NCBI RefSeq assembly: GCF_013359905.1
Contig: NZ_JABMCC010000112.1
Location: 496,001 to 560,000 of the forward strand
DNA from: Paenibacillus taichungensis
Lineage (GTDB): Bacteria; Bacillota; Bacilli; Paenibacillales; Paenibacillaceae
Direction: 5' to 3'
Length of the DNA: 64,000 nucleotides
A model generated the notes under the pieces. It saw only the letters and a program-made list of their open reading frames with translations. It was not told where the DNA came from and ran no database searches. This document shows, in pieces, positions 8,825 through 17,854 of the stretch. Position 1 is the stretch's first letter; each line of letters starts with the position of its first letter. The position numbers were made by a program, and so were the translations under genes.

Positions 8825-9127
8825 GTGAGTTACCCCTCCTAAATTTTGGCCCATCCTATAACTTGTAGGCAAGAATATAAATATGTGTACGTAATGTCCT
8901 GTGATGTGCCTAACAGGATTTATTTGTGTATGATGTATCCTTGAATACATATTTGAGTATATCACATCGTATATACAATATCTAAGGCGAAAATATGAAT
9001 AAATTATTAATTTTAACTATTCAAATCCAAAATGATCAACAAAGTACGCCAAAGAACCGGATCAGTCGGGTTTCCGTCTGCCGGTTCTTTAATGTTTTCT
9101 CTTCAGACGTTAGTAAGTCTGCTAATT
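8825..9127. other. Intergenic region, 303 bases
   Basis: AT-rich, with no supported gene. It holds the tseB terminator at its right end and a possible extended -10 promoter (TGATATACT, 8956-8964) reading left into the TTG-started membrane protein gene. Confidence 0.55.
9051..9090 (-). terminator. Hairpin terminator after tseB
   Basis: A perfect 10-bp inverted repeat, AAAGAACCGG / CCGGTTCTTT with a 20-nt loop, just past the tseB stop. The T tract is short, so efficiency is uncertain. Confidence 0.6.
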
Positions 9128-9658
9128 CTAGCTGTTCGGTATCGTATAGACCAGGTCCACCTGTTCCCCGTTGCTGAAGCGGTAAAACCGATAATAGTTG
9201 TGCGTATCATCGTTGTAATACACTTGCCATACATAGATTCCATTCACAACGCCTGGCATGATTCGTTTGATCTCCCCGCCCGGAACTTCAGAGCTGAACC
9301 GATTTCGAATCTGAGCCTCATTCATGCCGTTCTTTAACAGTTCCCCGTGTACCGCATTGGTTCCCGTCACCGGTTTGTTATTCTCATCAAACTTCACCCA
9401 CACCATGACATCCTGGTTATCCTTATTTTTGCCAATCAGGGTCCAGTATATGTTGTCTCCGCCGTCTTTCTGTCCCCAAACATACTTACGCAGCTCTTCG
9501 TGGGACGTAATCCCCAGCTGTTCCTGGGCCGCCTGTATGGCCAACGCCTCTTCCTTGCGCTGATCCTGGGTAACATAGACATAATAACGCTGAAGTCCAA
9601 ACAGAATCAGAACCAGGAGCAGCAGCGAAATCCATATCCACTTCTTTTTTTTCTTCAA
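9128..9658 (-). CDS. TseB/YpmB-like cell wall elongation regulator
   Basis: 176 residues. A lysine-rich N-terminus and one membrane helix (residues 8-22) precede a DUF5590-type outer domain with repeated Tyr-rich beta strands, ending in YYRFYRFSNGEQVDLVY. In B. subtilis TseB (YpmB) acts with PBP2A in side-wall growth, and its gene lies near dinG and asnS as here. The start codon is TTG at 9658, with AAAGGAAG upstream. The family call is by sequence style plus synteny; a role in this organism is inferred. Confidence 0.75.
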   Translation of the reverse strand: MKKKKKWIWISLLLLVLILFGLQRYYVYVTQDQRKEEALAIQAAQEQLGITSHEELRKYVWGQKDGGDNIYWTLIGKNKDNQDVMVWVKFDENNKPVTGTNAVHGELLKNGMNEAQIRNRFSSEVPGGEIKRIMPGVVNGIYVWQVYYNDDTHNYYRFYRFSNGEQVDLVYTIPNS

Positions 9659-9699
9659 AAGCCGAACTTCCTTTCCCTATGACGATGCTGTCCTTGTAA

Positions 9700-11004
9700 T
9701 TATCGGGCAAGCAAACTGTCAAATGCCAGCTGAGACTCACGCAGAATGCGCTCTTCATCCATCGTAAGACATTCGCCATGTTTAACCACTTGTTTACCAT
9801 CCACCCACACATGCTCCACATCTTTGGCCGATGCCGAGTAGACTGTATGGGAAATCAGATCCGTATGCGGATAGAAATGGGCTTGTTCGATGTTCAACGC
9901 GATGAAGTCAGCCTTCATGCCAACTTGCAGAGCGCCTGTATTATTCAGGAATATGGATTTGGCACCATATGAAGTTCCAAGCAGAAGCGCTTCCCCTGCC
10001 GGCACTGCAGTAGGGTCACCAGATACACCTTTATGAATCAACGCAGCCAATCTCATCTCTTCAAACATATCCAGGTTATTGTTACTTGCTGGTCCATCTG
10101 TTCCCAGGGACACAGTCACGCCTGCTTTCAACAGATCAGGTACTCGTGCAACACCCGAAGCCAATTTCAGGTTACTACCTGGATTGTGGGAAACTGCTAC
10201 ATCATGCTTTGCGAGAATCTCGATCTCTTCATCATTCAGATGTACCGCATGGGCAACCAGAGATGGACGGGAGAAAAATCCTAGTTTCTCCAGATGTGCA
10301 ACCGGACGAAGTCCGTAATCAGCCACGTTCTGCTCCACTTCACGAAGCGTTTCAGACATATGCGTATGCAAAGGCAGATTCAGGTCATGAGCAACCTGTA
10401 CCAGCTTCTCTATGTAATCCGGAGGGCAAGTGTAAGGGGCGTGTGGAGAGATTACAGTTGTAATTCTTCCGTCTGCTTGTCCATTCCATTGACGGGCAAA
10501 TGCTGCGGACTCTTCGAGCTTGCGCAGTTGTTCTTCTTCTGAGCAAAGTCCGATTACCCCACGTGCCAGAGCAGCCCGAACGCCGGATTGCTCCACCACT
10601 TTCGCCACCTGATCCATATGATCATACATATCCAGGAAAGCTGTTGTTCCGCCTTTCAACATTTCAAGAACAGATAGTGATGTGCCCCAATATACGTCTT
10701 CAGACGTCATTTTGGCTTCCATTGGCCACATTTTCTCCTGCAACCATACTTGTAACGCCAGATCGTCTCCATGGCCTCTCAGAAGCGACATGGCCGCGTG
10801 ACCATGCGTATTGATCAGACCCGGCAAGAAGAACAGTCCTTTTCCGTCCACCTTTGTCAGACTTTCGTCTCCTTCCGGCAATGTCTCACCAATATGCACA
10901 ATCTTGTCATTCTCAACAACCATAAAACCTTGAACCACTTTCCAATTCGTACCCTCACACACGGCAAATTTGCCGTTGTGAATTACCCATCTATTTGTCG
11001 TCAT
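9700..11004 (-). CDS. mtaD: 5-methylthioadenosine/S-adenosylhomocysteine deaminase
   Basis: An amidohydrolase of about 434 residues that deaminates MTA or SAH to the inosine forms. The metal site is visible in order: PGLINTHGHAAMSLLRG (HxH), SPHAPYTCP (His), LHTHMSET (His) and SLGTDGPASNN (Asp), with the family's ISPHAPYT and HLNDEEIEIL segments. It recycles methionine-cycle by-products. The ATG at 11004 lies inside the end of rex, giving a 14-base overlap; upstream in-frame starts would extend further into rex. Substrate preference (MTA or SAH versus other aminopurines) cannot be settled from sequence. Confidence 0.88.
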   Translation of the reverse strand: MTTNRWVIHNGKFAVCEGTNWKVVQGFMVVENDKIVHIGETLPEGDESLTKVDGKGLFFLPGLINTHGHAAMSLLRGHGDDLALQVWLQEKMWPMEAKMTSEDVYWGTSLSVLEMLKGGTTAFLDMYDHMDQVAKVVEQSGVRAALARGVIGLCSEEEQLRKLEESAAFARQWNGQADGRITTVISPHAPYTCPPDYIEKLVQVAHDLNLPLHTHMSETLREVEQNVADYGLRPVAHLEKLGFFSRPSLVAHAVHLNDEEIEILAKHDVAVSHNPGSNLKLASGVARVPDLLKAGVTVSLGTDGPASNNNLDMFEEMRLAALIHKGVSGDPTAVPAGEALLLGTSYGAKSIFLNNTGALQVGMKADFIALNIEQAHFYPHTDLISHTVYSASAKDVEHVWVDGKQVVKHGECLTMDEERILRESQLAFDSLLAR

Positions 11005-11644
11005 CTTCCTCGTCGTCCTTTCCATTCTCCAAGTAATAAGCCAGACTAAGCAAATCCGTCGTAAAATCGGCATGATGAATACGAATATGCGGCGGAGTCT
11101 TCAGAATCGTTGGTGCAAAATTCAGAATCGCTTCAATTCCTGACTCAATCAGTTGATCTGCAACATTTTGGGCTTCCGTATCGGGAACCGTGATAATACC
11201 TATACGAATGTTGTCTTTTTTGACCGAATCCGTTAATTCATTCATTGGTTGAACCGTCAAACTATTGATTTGACTCCCAATCTTCGGACCGTAGGCATCA
11301 AATACAGCGACGATCTTCATGTTGTCTTTGAGATAGGCATTGTAATTAGACAAGGCATGTCCCAAATTACCTGCTCCGACAAGAGCTACATTGATCTGCT
11401 GGTCTATTTTTAAAATATGGCGGATTTTCTCAATGAGATATGAAACGTCATACCCAATCCCTTTACGACCAAAGTCACCGAAGTAAGCCAGGTCTTTACG
11501 AATCTGGGCAGGATTCAAATCCAGCCTCAGTCCCAGTTCTTGTGAAGAGACCGTATTGACTTCGCGCTGATGCAGTTCATTCAAATAACGCAAGTAAACA
11601 GGCAATCTACGCACCACGGCTTCCGAAATTTTATCTGATTTCAT
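10991..11644 (-). CDS. rex: Redox-sensing transcriptional repressor Rex
   Basis: 217 residues. The N-terminal winged helix (VVRRLPVYLRYLNEL, and the recognition helix in DLNPAQIRKDLAYFGDFG) is followed by a Rossmann domain with NVALVGAGNLGHAL for NADH/NAD+. The C-terminal helix, FTTDLLSLAYYLENG, swaps between subunits. Rex leaves DNA when NADH rises and so derepresses fermentation and alternative respiration genes. The acidic tail (GKDDEEDDDK) overlaps mtaD. GGGGGAG precedes the ATG. The structured leader upstream is listed separately. Confidence 0.95.
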   Translation of the reverse strand: MKSDKISEAVVRRLPVYLRYLNELHQREVNTVSSQELGLRLDLNPAQIRKDLAYFGDFGRKGIGYDVSYLIEKIRHILKIDQQINVALVGAGNLGHALSNYNAYLKDNMKIVAVFDAYGPKIGSQINSLTVQPMNELTDSVKKDNIRIGIITVPDTEAQNVADQLIESGIEAILNFAPTILKTPPHIRIHHADFTTDLLSLAYYLENGKDDEEDDDK

Positions 11645-11690
11645 TCATTGCTCCCCCTTACAAAGGCCACGATAGATAGATGAAAAAGCT

Positions 11691-11742
11691 GAGCACCCTG
11701 TCTAAAACGAGCAAAAAGATTACTGAGTTAAACAGGATGCTC
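11691..11742 (-). promoter_or_regulatory. Alternative hairpins in dinG-rex gap (terminator or attenuator)
   Basis: On the minus strand one segment (CGAGCATCCTGT) can pair with either of two downstream segments. TGCTCG makes a hairpin followed by TTTT. ACAGGGTGCTC makes a longer 11-position stem with one mismatch, followed by AGCTTTTT. Both cannot form at once. It lies 47 bases before rex and 150 bases after dinG, so it may simply end dinG transcription or may attenuate rex. Confidence 0.5.
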
Positions 11743-11759
11743 GTTGTTATATAATGGAT

Positions 11760-11806
11760 AATTGCTTTTATTGCTTTTATTGCTTTTATTCCTTTAATTG
11801 CTTTAC
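11760..11806. repeat. Short tandem repeat, ATTGCTTTT unit
   Basis: About three perfect and two degenerate copies of a 9-base unit in the gap between dinG and rex, beside a TATAAC-like -10 sequence on the minus strand. A slippage-prone array upstream of a regulator gene. Confidence 0.8.
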
Positions 11807-11895
11807 TCGCATATCCACGAAACAAAAATCATATTACTTAATTTTACCGCCAACCACTGGCGTCTTGCAATAATGGAAGCTACAGAGCGTATCTG

Positions 11896-14757
11896 TTATT
11901 GTTGCTCTTCGGTCGGTCTCTCGAGCCATTCCGAAATACGAGGAACCATCTGCTCGGTGAGCATGTGCTCCATTTTAGGACCAGGTAATGAATATAAAAA
12001 GTACTTGCCATAATACGCTTCAATAACGCGTGTATCGTATACAATTACAATGCCTCTGTCTTTGCCTGTACGAACCAGTCTGCCAAATCCCTGTTTGAAA
12101 CGGATGACGGCTTGTGGCACGGACAGCTTCATAAACGGGTTTTTCTTCTGCTGCTGCAAAAGCTCGCTCTTCGCTTCGACTAATGGATGATTCGGTGGCT
12201 GGAACGGCAGTCTGACAATCGCGAGACAAGTCAGAGCCTCTCCTGGAATGTCCACCCCTTCCCAGAAGCTACTTGTGCCAAGAAGCACCGTTGCTTTCGC
12301 ATCTTGGAAGCGGCGTGTAAGCTTGGAACGGCTGCCACTGTCCACCCCTTGCCCAAGCAAAGAGATATCATTGCCTGACAAGGCCTCCTTAAGTGGGTCA
12401 TAGACCTGGCGCAGCATGCGATAGGAGGTGAACAACACCATCATACGTCCACGAGTGGCAATAGCCGTTTCCGCGAGGGAGTGCACGAGCATATCCACAA
12501 AGTGGGCATCGCCTACACTGCCCTTCACGCTTGGGAAATCACGCGGAATGACGAGCAGCGCCTGTTCTCGATAATTGAACGGTGACGGCAACATGGACGT
12601 TAACAAACGGTTATTCTCGGCAGCTTCCTGCAAACCCAGCTGTTCGATCATGAATTGAAATGACTTGTCAACGGAGAGCGTAGCCGATGTAAGCACAACG
12701 CTTTTCTTTTTATCAAAGAACATATCCTTCAATTGTGCACTGACATCGACAGGAACAGCATAGAGCTGAAGTGATTTACTGCGGAACTGGCCGCTGGCCT
12801 CCATCCAGTACACGGTGTTGGCATCATCCATCCGCATGAAGAAACGCAGATTATCCTTAATCGTTGCCAAGTCCTTGAGCAGACCTGAGATATCCGTAAT
12901 CAGACTATCGGACTGATAATCATCCTGATCTTCTTTCACTTCAAGCAGCAGCTTGTCGCCTTTACGAATCAAATCACCTAGAGTGACATAGATTTGGTTT
13001 TCAGCATCCTGCAATTCCTGCCATTTAGCTGGTTTTTGTGAAGGCTTCAGTCTAAGAGAGAATTGTCCTGTCTCGCCTGGAGAAGCATCGCTGCGTTCAG
13101 GCAGCAGGCCAAACAATGTATCACTTAGTCGATCCCACATCTCTTTGACTTCGACCGCAAGCGGGAACATCTGATCAATCATGGAGCCCCACTGTACCGA
13201 ATTTTCGTGACCCGATAATTGAGAACGAAGCATCGGCAGTTGGCCATTACGGCTATCTTTAAACAGTCGGGTCAGAGTATGAACCAACGTGAAATATTTC
13301 ATATGAAGACCCAGATGCTTACCTGCTACGTCCTCCAAATGATGTGCTTCATCGATGACGAGACTTTCGTAGGCCGGCAGTAGCTGATGTGCTGCTTTGA
13401 CATCCGTAAATAATTTCGAGTGATTGGTAATGACGATATCAGACAGCCCGGCTTCATGTTTGGCCCGGTGATAGAAACATTTTCGGAACCAAGGACAGGA
13501 ACGTCCAAGACAAGACTCAGACTCACTCTGTACTGTCTCCCAGAAGTCTCCTCCGCGCCCGCTTAGATTAAGCTCCTCGTCGTCTCCAGTCTCCGTCTGA
13601 GTAAGCCAGACAATCATCTGAGCCGCTGTAAAATAATCCTCTTTCGGTGTAGCGAATTCACGTTTATTGATTTTGTGCTCAAACTTACGCAGACACAGAT
13701 AGTGCCCACGTCCTTTGAACACTGCTGCCTTGAACGGGAACGGAACTACCTGGGTCAGCATAGGAATATCCCGCTCTCTCAATTGCTCCTGCAGGTTGAT
13801 GGTATGTGTGCTGACCATGACTTTCTGTTCCTGTTTCACACTTTCATAGATGGCAGGCAGCAAATACCCAAGTGATTTACCTGTACCTGTTCCAGCTTCA
13901 ATCAAGAGATGTTTCTCTTCATCCAAAGCTTGTCGTACACTGCTGAACATCTGAGTTTGCGCCTCACGCTCCTCATAATGGTCCAGCGTCTCCTTCAGGT
14001 TATCTCTAACCTGATCCATGAACTGCTCAAAACTTACGCCTTCCAGCGGATTACCTTCTCGCTCATCGCGTGGTGAGCCTATATCGGTCCAGTCACTCAC
14101 GTTCAGGGCGAGCTGGCGGTAATACGTATGACCATCCAGATCCTGAATCGGCTCTGCTTCCTTCTCAGTACGCATTCCATCAAAGAACCAACCCAAGTCA
14201 CTGTCTTCCGGCGCAAACAGGTCACTGAGGCGCTGAATCGTGATCAGAGGCAGTGCACGCAGCTCATCGAGGCACTTCAGTAATACAAAAGCTGTTGCGA
14301 GAGCATCACTGTCTGCCTGATGAGGGCGGTCATGCTGAAATCCGAATTCCGAAGACACATAACCGAGTTGATAAGACCCCAGTGACGGAAAAGTGATCTT
14401 CAGGAAATCAATCGTATCCAGAATCCGTCCGGTAAATGGCAGATAACCGCATCGATCGAGTGCATTTTGAAGAAAATGAAAATCAAAAGCAACGTTGTGT
14501 CCAACAAGAACAACATCGTCAAGCAGCGGAACCATCTCCATCATCATCTCTTCCAATGAGGGAGCATTCGCCACATCTTCATCAGTAATACCGGTTAACC
14601 CCGTAATAAACGGAGGAATCGGTACACCTGGGTTCACATAAGAACTATATATTTGAGTTATGCTGTAGTCATGATCTATGATGGCAAGTCCGGCCTGTAT
14701 TATCTCACCGTCGGACTGCGTGCCGGTTGTTTCGAAATCCAATACGGCAAATTTCAT
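11896..14757 (-). CDS. dinG: DinG-type helicase fused to DnaQ-like 3'-5' exonuclease domain
   Basis: 953 residues. Residues 1-165 form a DEDDh exonuclease domain: DFETTG (7-12), HNVAFDFHF (87-95) and HQADSDALATA (146-156). The XPD/DinG helicase follows, with Walker A AGTGTGKS (288-295) and DEAH (469-472). Helicase motif VI is in FKQGFGRLVRTGKDRG. Four cysteines at 355, 416, 421 and 427 have the C-x4-C-x5-C spacing of the iron-sulfur cluster of E. coli DinG, a feature missing in some Firmicute homologues. It probably removes or unwinds structured nucleic acid during repair. It follows the TPR protein and panDCB, as in Bacillus relatives where dinG follows panD. Confidence 0.93.
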   Translation of the reverse strand: MKFAVLDFETTGTQSDGEIIQAGLAIIDHDYSITQIYSSYVNPGVPIPPFITGLTGITDEDVANAPSLEEMMMEMVPLLDDVVLVGHNVAFDFHFLQNALDRCGYLPFTGRILDTIDFLKITFPSLGSYQLGYVSSEFGFQHDRPHQADSDALATAFVLLKCLDELRALPLITIQRLSDLFAPEDSDLGWFFDGMRTEKEAEPIQDLDGHTYYRQLALNVSDWTDIGSPRDEREGNPLEGVSFEQFMDQVRDNLKETLDHYEEREAQTQMFSSVRQALDEEKHLLIEAGTGTGKSLGYLLPAIYESVKQEQKVMVSTHTINLQEQLRERDIPMLTQVVPFPFKAAVFKGRGHYLCLRKFEHKINKREFATPKEDYFTAAQMIVWLTQTETGDDEELNLSGRGGDFWETVQSESESCLGRSCPWFRKCFYHRAKHEAGLSDIVITNHSKLFTDVKAAHQLLPAYESLVIDEAHHLEDVAGKHLGLHMKYFTLVHTLTRLFKDSRNGQLPMLRSQLSGHENSVQWGSMIDQMFPLAVEVKEMWDRLSDTLFGLLPERSDASPGETGQFSLRLKPSQKPAKWQELQDAENQIYVTLGDLIRKGDKLLLEVKEDQDDYQSDSLITDISGLLKDLATIKDNLRFFMRMDDANTVYWMEASGQFRSKSLQLYAVPVDVSAQLKDMFFDKKKSVVLTSATLSVDKSFQFMIEQLGLQEAAENNRLLTSMLPSPFNYREQALLVIPRDFPSVKGSVGDAHFVDMLVHSLAETAIATRGRMMVLFTSYRMLRQVYDPLKEALSGNDISLLGQGVDSGSRSKLTRRFQDAKATVLLGTSSFWEGVDIPGEALTCLAIVRLPFQPPNHPLVEAKSELLQQQKKNPFMKLSVPQAVIRFKQGFGRLVRTGKDRGIVIVYDTRVIEAYYGKYFLYSLPGPKMEHMLTEQMVPRISEWLERPTEEQQ

Positions 14758-14833
14758 TGCAATGTACGGTCCCTTCCATTCCAGTCTATGTTACAGCATA
14801 GCAAAAAAAAGGGCATTTGAAAATTAACTGACA

Positions 14834-14876
14834 AAAAAGCGGTGTCCCCGCCGCTATGCCAGAGGAGGGAACACCG
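14834..14876 (-). terminator. Intrinsic terminator after TPR gene
   Basis: CGGTGTTCCC / GGGGACACCG stem (one G-U pair), followed by CTTTTTT on the minus strand, between the TPR gene and dinG. Confidence 0.85.
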
Positions 14877-14898
14877 TCTTTATGCCGCCGAATTGGCC

Positions 14899-15546
14899 TT
14901 AATTTAAGGCAGTCAGCTGATTTGCATATTGCAGTTTTCCGCTGTTTAATCGACATGCTTCCATGTTATACAGCGGTTCGGTCAACGATGGGTCATACTG
15001 AAGCGCCTGCGCAAATAATGAACATGCGCCTTCAGGATTCGCGAGCTTGGCCTCGATACAGCCCAGGACGTTACATACCAGCCCCTTCAATCTCGGCGAA
15101 CCGTTCAGATGCATGATCCGCTGCAAGTGTATTCCGGCTTCCTCGGTTTGTTCCAGGTTGAGATAAGCAAGAGCCAGGTAAAAACGAGTCAATGCACTTT
15201 CCGGATAGTCGGTCACAACCCTAGAAAATTGCATAATCGCCTGCGGGTACATTTGCAGTTTGAAATATCCCTGACCGCGACTGAAACACTCCAGATGCAG
15301 TTCTGGCAGTGCGGTAACAGCTTCCTGTTCAGGTTCGAGGGAAGCAGGCTTATCCAGTCCCCTTTCCCTCACCTGGCTCATTTTTTCTTCAAACATCAGC
15401 CACTCATCAATCATCCCGTCACTCATCCGCTTCAGCAAATTCCACTTTTGCAGCAATTCCTGTTTGCTTAGGCCTTCAGCAGAAGGGTAGCGCTTGATAA
15501 TTTCATCTAACATGTCGTTCATTTCTGCGAAAACATGCTGGAACAT
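14899..15546 (-). CDS. TPR-repeat protein
   Basis: 215 residues. A helical N-terminal part (about 1-75) is followed by three or so tetratricopeptide-like units with the usual W/LG/YA/P spacing, for example GQGYFKLQMYPQAIMQFSRV, RFYLALAYLNLEQTEEAGIHL and VLGCIEAKLANPEGACSLFAQ. No enzyme motif, signal or membrane segment. It stands between panD and dinG, closed by its own terminator. TPRs imply a protein-binding role; the partner is unknown. Confidence 0.75.
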   Translation of the reverse strand: MFQHVFAEMNDMLDEIIKRYPSAEGLSKQELLQKWNLLKRMSDGMIDEWLMFEEKMSQVRERGLDKPASLEPEQEAVTALPELHLECFSRGQGYFKLQMYPQAIMQFSRVVTDYPESALTRFYLALAYLNLEQTEEAGIHLQRIMHLNGSPRLKGLVCNVLGCIEAKLANPEGACSLFAQALQYDPSLTEPLYNMEACRLNSGKLQYANQLTALN

Positions 15547-15639
15547 CGATGCATCCCCACCCTTGAAAAAATGGATTAGTGCAGTGACCTGTACTCATTT
15601 TTTGTAGAATGGGTCGATTTCATTCCCCTTACCAGTCGA

Positions 15640-16023
15640 TTACATAATCGTCGCATGAACTTCGTGCTTCATCGTTTGCACAGGTTTATTCTGTCCATCC
15701 ACAAATACAACGGTAGGCTTGTGATTATTTGCCTCTTCTTGAGACATCATTGCATATGAAATGATTATGACGGTATCCCCAGGCTGTACCAAACGAGCTG
15801 CTGCTCCGTTCAAGCAGATCACTCCACTTCCACGTGGACCTGGAATGACATAGGTTTCCAGACGTGCACCATTGTTATTATTCACAATTTGCACTTTCTC
15901 ATTTTCCATTAGATCGGAAGTTTCCATTAGATCTTCATCTATGGTAATGCTACCCACATAGTTCAGGTTTGCTTCCGTAACGGTTGCCCGGTGAATTTTG
16001 GATTTCATTAGTGTTCTAAACAT
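15640..16023 (-). CDS. panD: Aspartate 1-decarboxylase
   Basis: 127 residues, the usual size. Converts L-aspartate to beta-alanine for pantothenate. The self-cleavage site Gly24-Ser25 is intact in YVGSITID, which yields the pyruvoyl cofactor. KIHRATVTEANLNY and NGAAARLVQPGDTVIIISY are typical. It overlaps the end of panC by 8 bases and closes the panBCD operon. Confidence 0.96.
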   Translation of the reverse strand: MFRTLMKSKIHRATVTEANLNYVGSITIDEDLMETSDLMENEKVQIVNNNNGARLETYVIPGPRGSGVICLNGAAARLVQPGDTVIIISYAMMSQEEANNHKPTVVFVDGQNKPVQTMKHEVHATIM

Positions 16024-16912
16024 GGGACAGTACCTCCGATTTTTGCAGCCTTATATTGTCAATCAATCTTGTTTTGCCGAATTTTACTGCAAGTGCGATC
16101 AACAGATCGTCACGACCATGAACTTTTTCCTGATCTGCAAGTGGCTCCAGACTTGGAAAAGCCTGAATTTCAGCATAATCAATCACAGCCATTGGAGAAC
16201 GTTCAATGTTCTGACGCAATATACTGCGGATATCCGCTGCTGTCATCGCCGTCCCTGCATCTACAGCTTCCTGTGCCTCTCGTAGTGCCTTGGACAGTAC
16301 AAGAGCTTCCTGACGCTGTTCTGAGCTGAGGTACACGTTGCGCGAACTAAGCGCCAAGCCATCACTCTCACGAACGATAGGACAAGGCACAATCTCAACT
16401 GCCATGTTCAAATCGTTAACCATCTGCTGGATCACTGCTACCTGCTGTGCGTCCTTCATGCCAAAAAATGCACGCTGTGGTTGTACAATGTTAAAAAGCT
16501 TCGACACGACTGTAGTCACTCCGTCAAAATGCCCTGGACGTGATGCACCGCATAAGCGATCCGTTAGACGAGAAACCGATACAGTCGTTTGTGTAGGCTG
16601 TGGATACATCTCTTCAACAGAGGGAATAAATACGATATCTACCCCTTTTGCTCGTGCAGTTTCCACATCTCTGGCTTCGTCCCTTGGGTAACTGTCAAAG
16701 TCTTCATTCGGACCAAATTGAATTGGATTTACAAATATGCTCAAAACCACGATATCACTCTGTCCTTTAGCCGCTTGCATCAAACTTGCATGGCCTTCAT
16801 GAAGAAATCCCATCGTAGGCACGAGTCCTACAACGGACTCTCTGGACTGAATCGACTGACGTTTCAAGCTCAGTTCTTGTCTTAATTCTGCGATTGTCCG
16901 TATCACTTTCAT
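16016..16912 (-). CDS. panC: Pantothenate synthetase
   Basis: 298 residues. ATP-dependent ligation of pantoate and beta-alanine. The HIGH-type nucleotide motif is in PTMGFLHEGHASLM, with the family segments VSIFVNPIQFGPNEDFDSYPR, FGMKDAQQV and SSRNVYLS. The start codon overlaps the stop of panB by ATGA, and the end overlaps panD. Confidence 0.96.
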   Translation of the reverse strand: MKVIRTIAELRQELSLKRQSIQSRESVVGLVPTMGFLHEGHASLMQAAKGQSDIVVLSIFVNPIQFGPNEDFDSYPRDEARDVETARAKGVDIVFIPSVEEMYPQPTQTTVSVSRLTDRLCGASRPGHFDGVTTVVSKLFNIVQPQRAFFGMKDAQQVAVIQQMVNDLNMAVEIVPCPIVRESDGLALSSRNVYLSSEQRQEALVLSKALREAQEAVDAGTAMTAADIRSILRQNIERSPMAVIDYAEIQAFPSLEPLADQEKVHGRDDLLIALAVKFGKTRLIDNIRLQKSEVLSHV

Positions 16913-17784
16913 GCGTTCGTCTCCACCTTTTCTTTACGATGTCCGTATAGTTGATCCAGAACGCCGTCAGCGGCGGTAAATACATGCTCTTCTGCCGGGA
17001 ATGAGCGATCCTTGACTTCTTTCACATAGGACTCAATGCTATTGCGAATCAATGTACCTACGTCTCCATACGATTTAACAAAGCGTTTTGGCGTGTATGG
17101 GGAAGCATATTGAACCACATCATGGAATACCAGTACCTGACCATCACACCCTCTACCTGCGCCAATACCAATTGTGGGAATAGAAAGTTCTTCCGAGATC
17201 GCTCTTGCCACTTCTTCCGTAACCAGTTCGAGTACAATGCCGAAGGCTCCCGCTGCTTCAAGCGCCTTGGCTTCGTTCATCAGCCGTTTGGCATCAGCAG
17301 CATCCTTGCCCTGAATACGATAACCGCCAATTTGATTCACGGATTGTGGGGTAAGCCCGATATGTCCAAGTACAGGTACACCGGCTTGCACAACCGCTTT
17401 TACCGTATCTGCAATTTCGAGACCGCCCTCCATCTTGACCGCATGTGCATGACCTTCCTGCATCAGGCGACGGACCCCTTTGAGCGTCTCGTCCAAGCTG
17501 CCATGATACGTCATGAAGGGCATATCAGCCACGATAAACGTATTTCCCGCTCCACGTACTACAGAGCGTGTATGGTACACCATATCGTCGATCGTAACAG
17601 GCAAGGTCGAGTTAAAACCCAATACCACGTTTCCCAGTGAATCACCAACCAGAATGAGATCGATACCCGCTTCCTCGGCCAATTGGGCTGTCGGATAATC
17701 GTAAGCTGTAATCATGCTAAGCGGCACGCCGTCCTGCTTATATTTTTTCATTTTCACAATATTCAATGCTTGTTTGTTTGCCAT
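16909..17784 (-). CDS. panB: 3-methyl-2-oxobutanoate hydroxymethyltransferase
   Basis: About 291 residues. Transfers a hydroxymethyl group from methylene-THF to ketoisovalerate, the first pantoate step. Visible signatures are SMITAYDYPTAQLAEEAGID, LVGDSLGN (metal Asp), DMPFMTYHGS, VKMEGG and IGIGAGRGCDGQVLVFHD. GAGAGGAG lies 2 nt before an ATG at 17793 and 11 nt before the ATG at 17784. The latter is taken here, but either is possible. It heads panBCD, downstream of a terminator-like hairpin. Confidence 0.95.
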   Translation of the reverse strand: MANKQALNIVKMKKYKQDGVPLSMITAYDYPTAQLAEEAGIDLILVGDSLGNVVLGFNSTLPVTIDDMVYHTRSVVRGAGNTFIVADMPFMTYHGSLDETLKGVRRLMQEGHAHAVKMEGGLEIADTVKAVVQAGVPVLGHIGLTPQSVNQIGGYRIQGKDAADAKRLMNEAKALEAAGAFGIVLELVTEEVARAISEELSIPTIGIGAGRGCDGQVLVFHDVVQYASPYTPKRFVKSYGDVGTLIRNSIESYVKEVKDRSFPAEEHVFTAADGVLDQLYGHRKEKVETNA

Positions 17785-17825
17785 TTTCGTCATGGCTCCT
17801 CTCATCTTTTCAATTTAAACGCAAC

Positions 17826-17854
17826 AAAAAAACCTTTTAGTTTCCACTAAAAAG
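17826..17854 (-). terminator. Terminator-like hairpin just upstream of panB
   Basis: CTTTTTAGT / ACTAAAAGG stem, GGAA loop and seven T residues, ending about 20 nt before the panB ribosome site. It could end birA transcription or act as a pan attenuator. Confidence 0.75.

Noticed and set aside
8995..9177. 60-codon plus-strand frame
   Set aside because: Spans the tseB terminator and the end of tseB; no ribosome site.
11760..11806. CRISPR-like array
   Set aside because: The 9-base units are contiguous without spacers; a simple tandem repeat.
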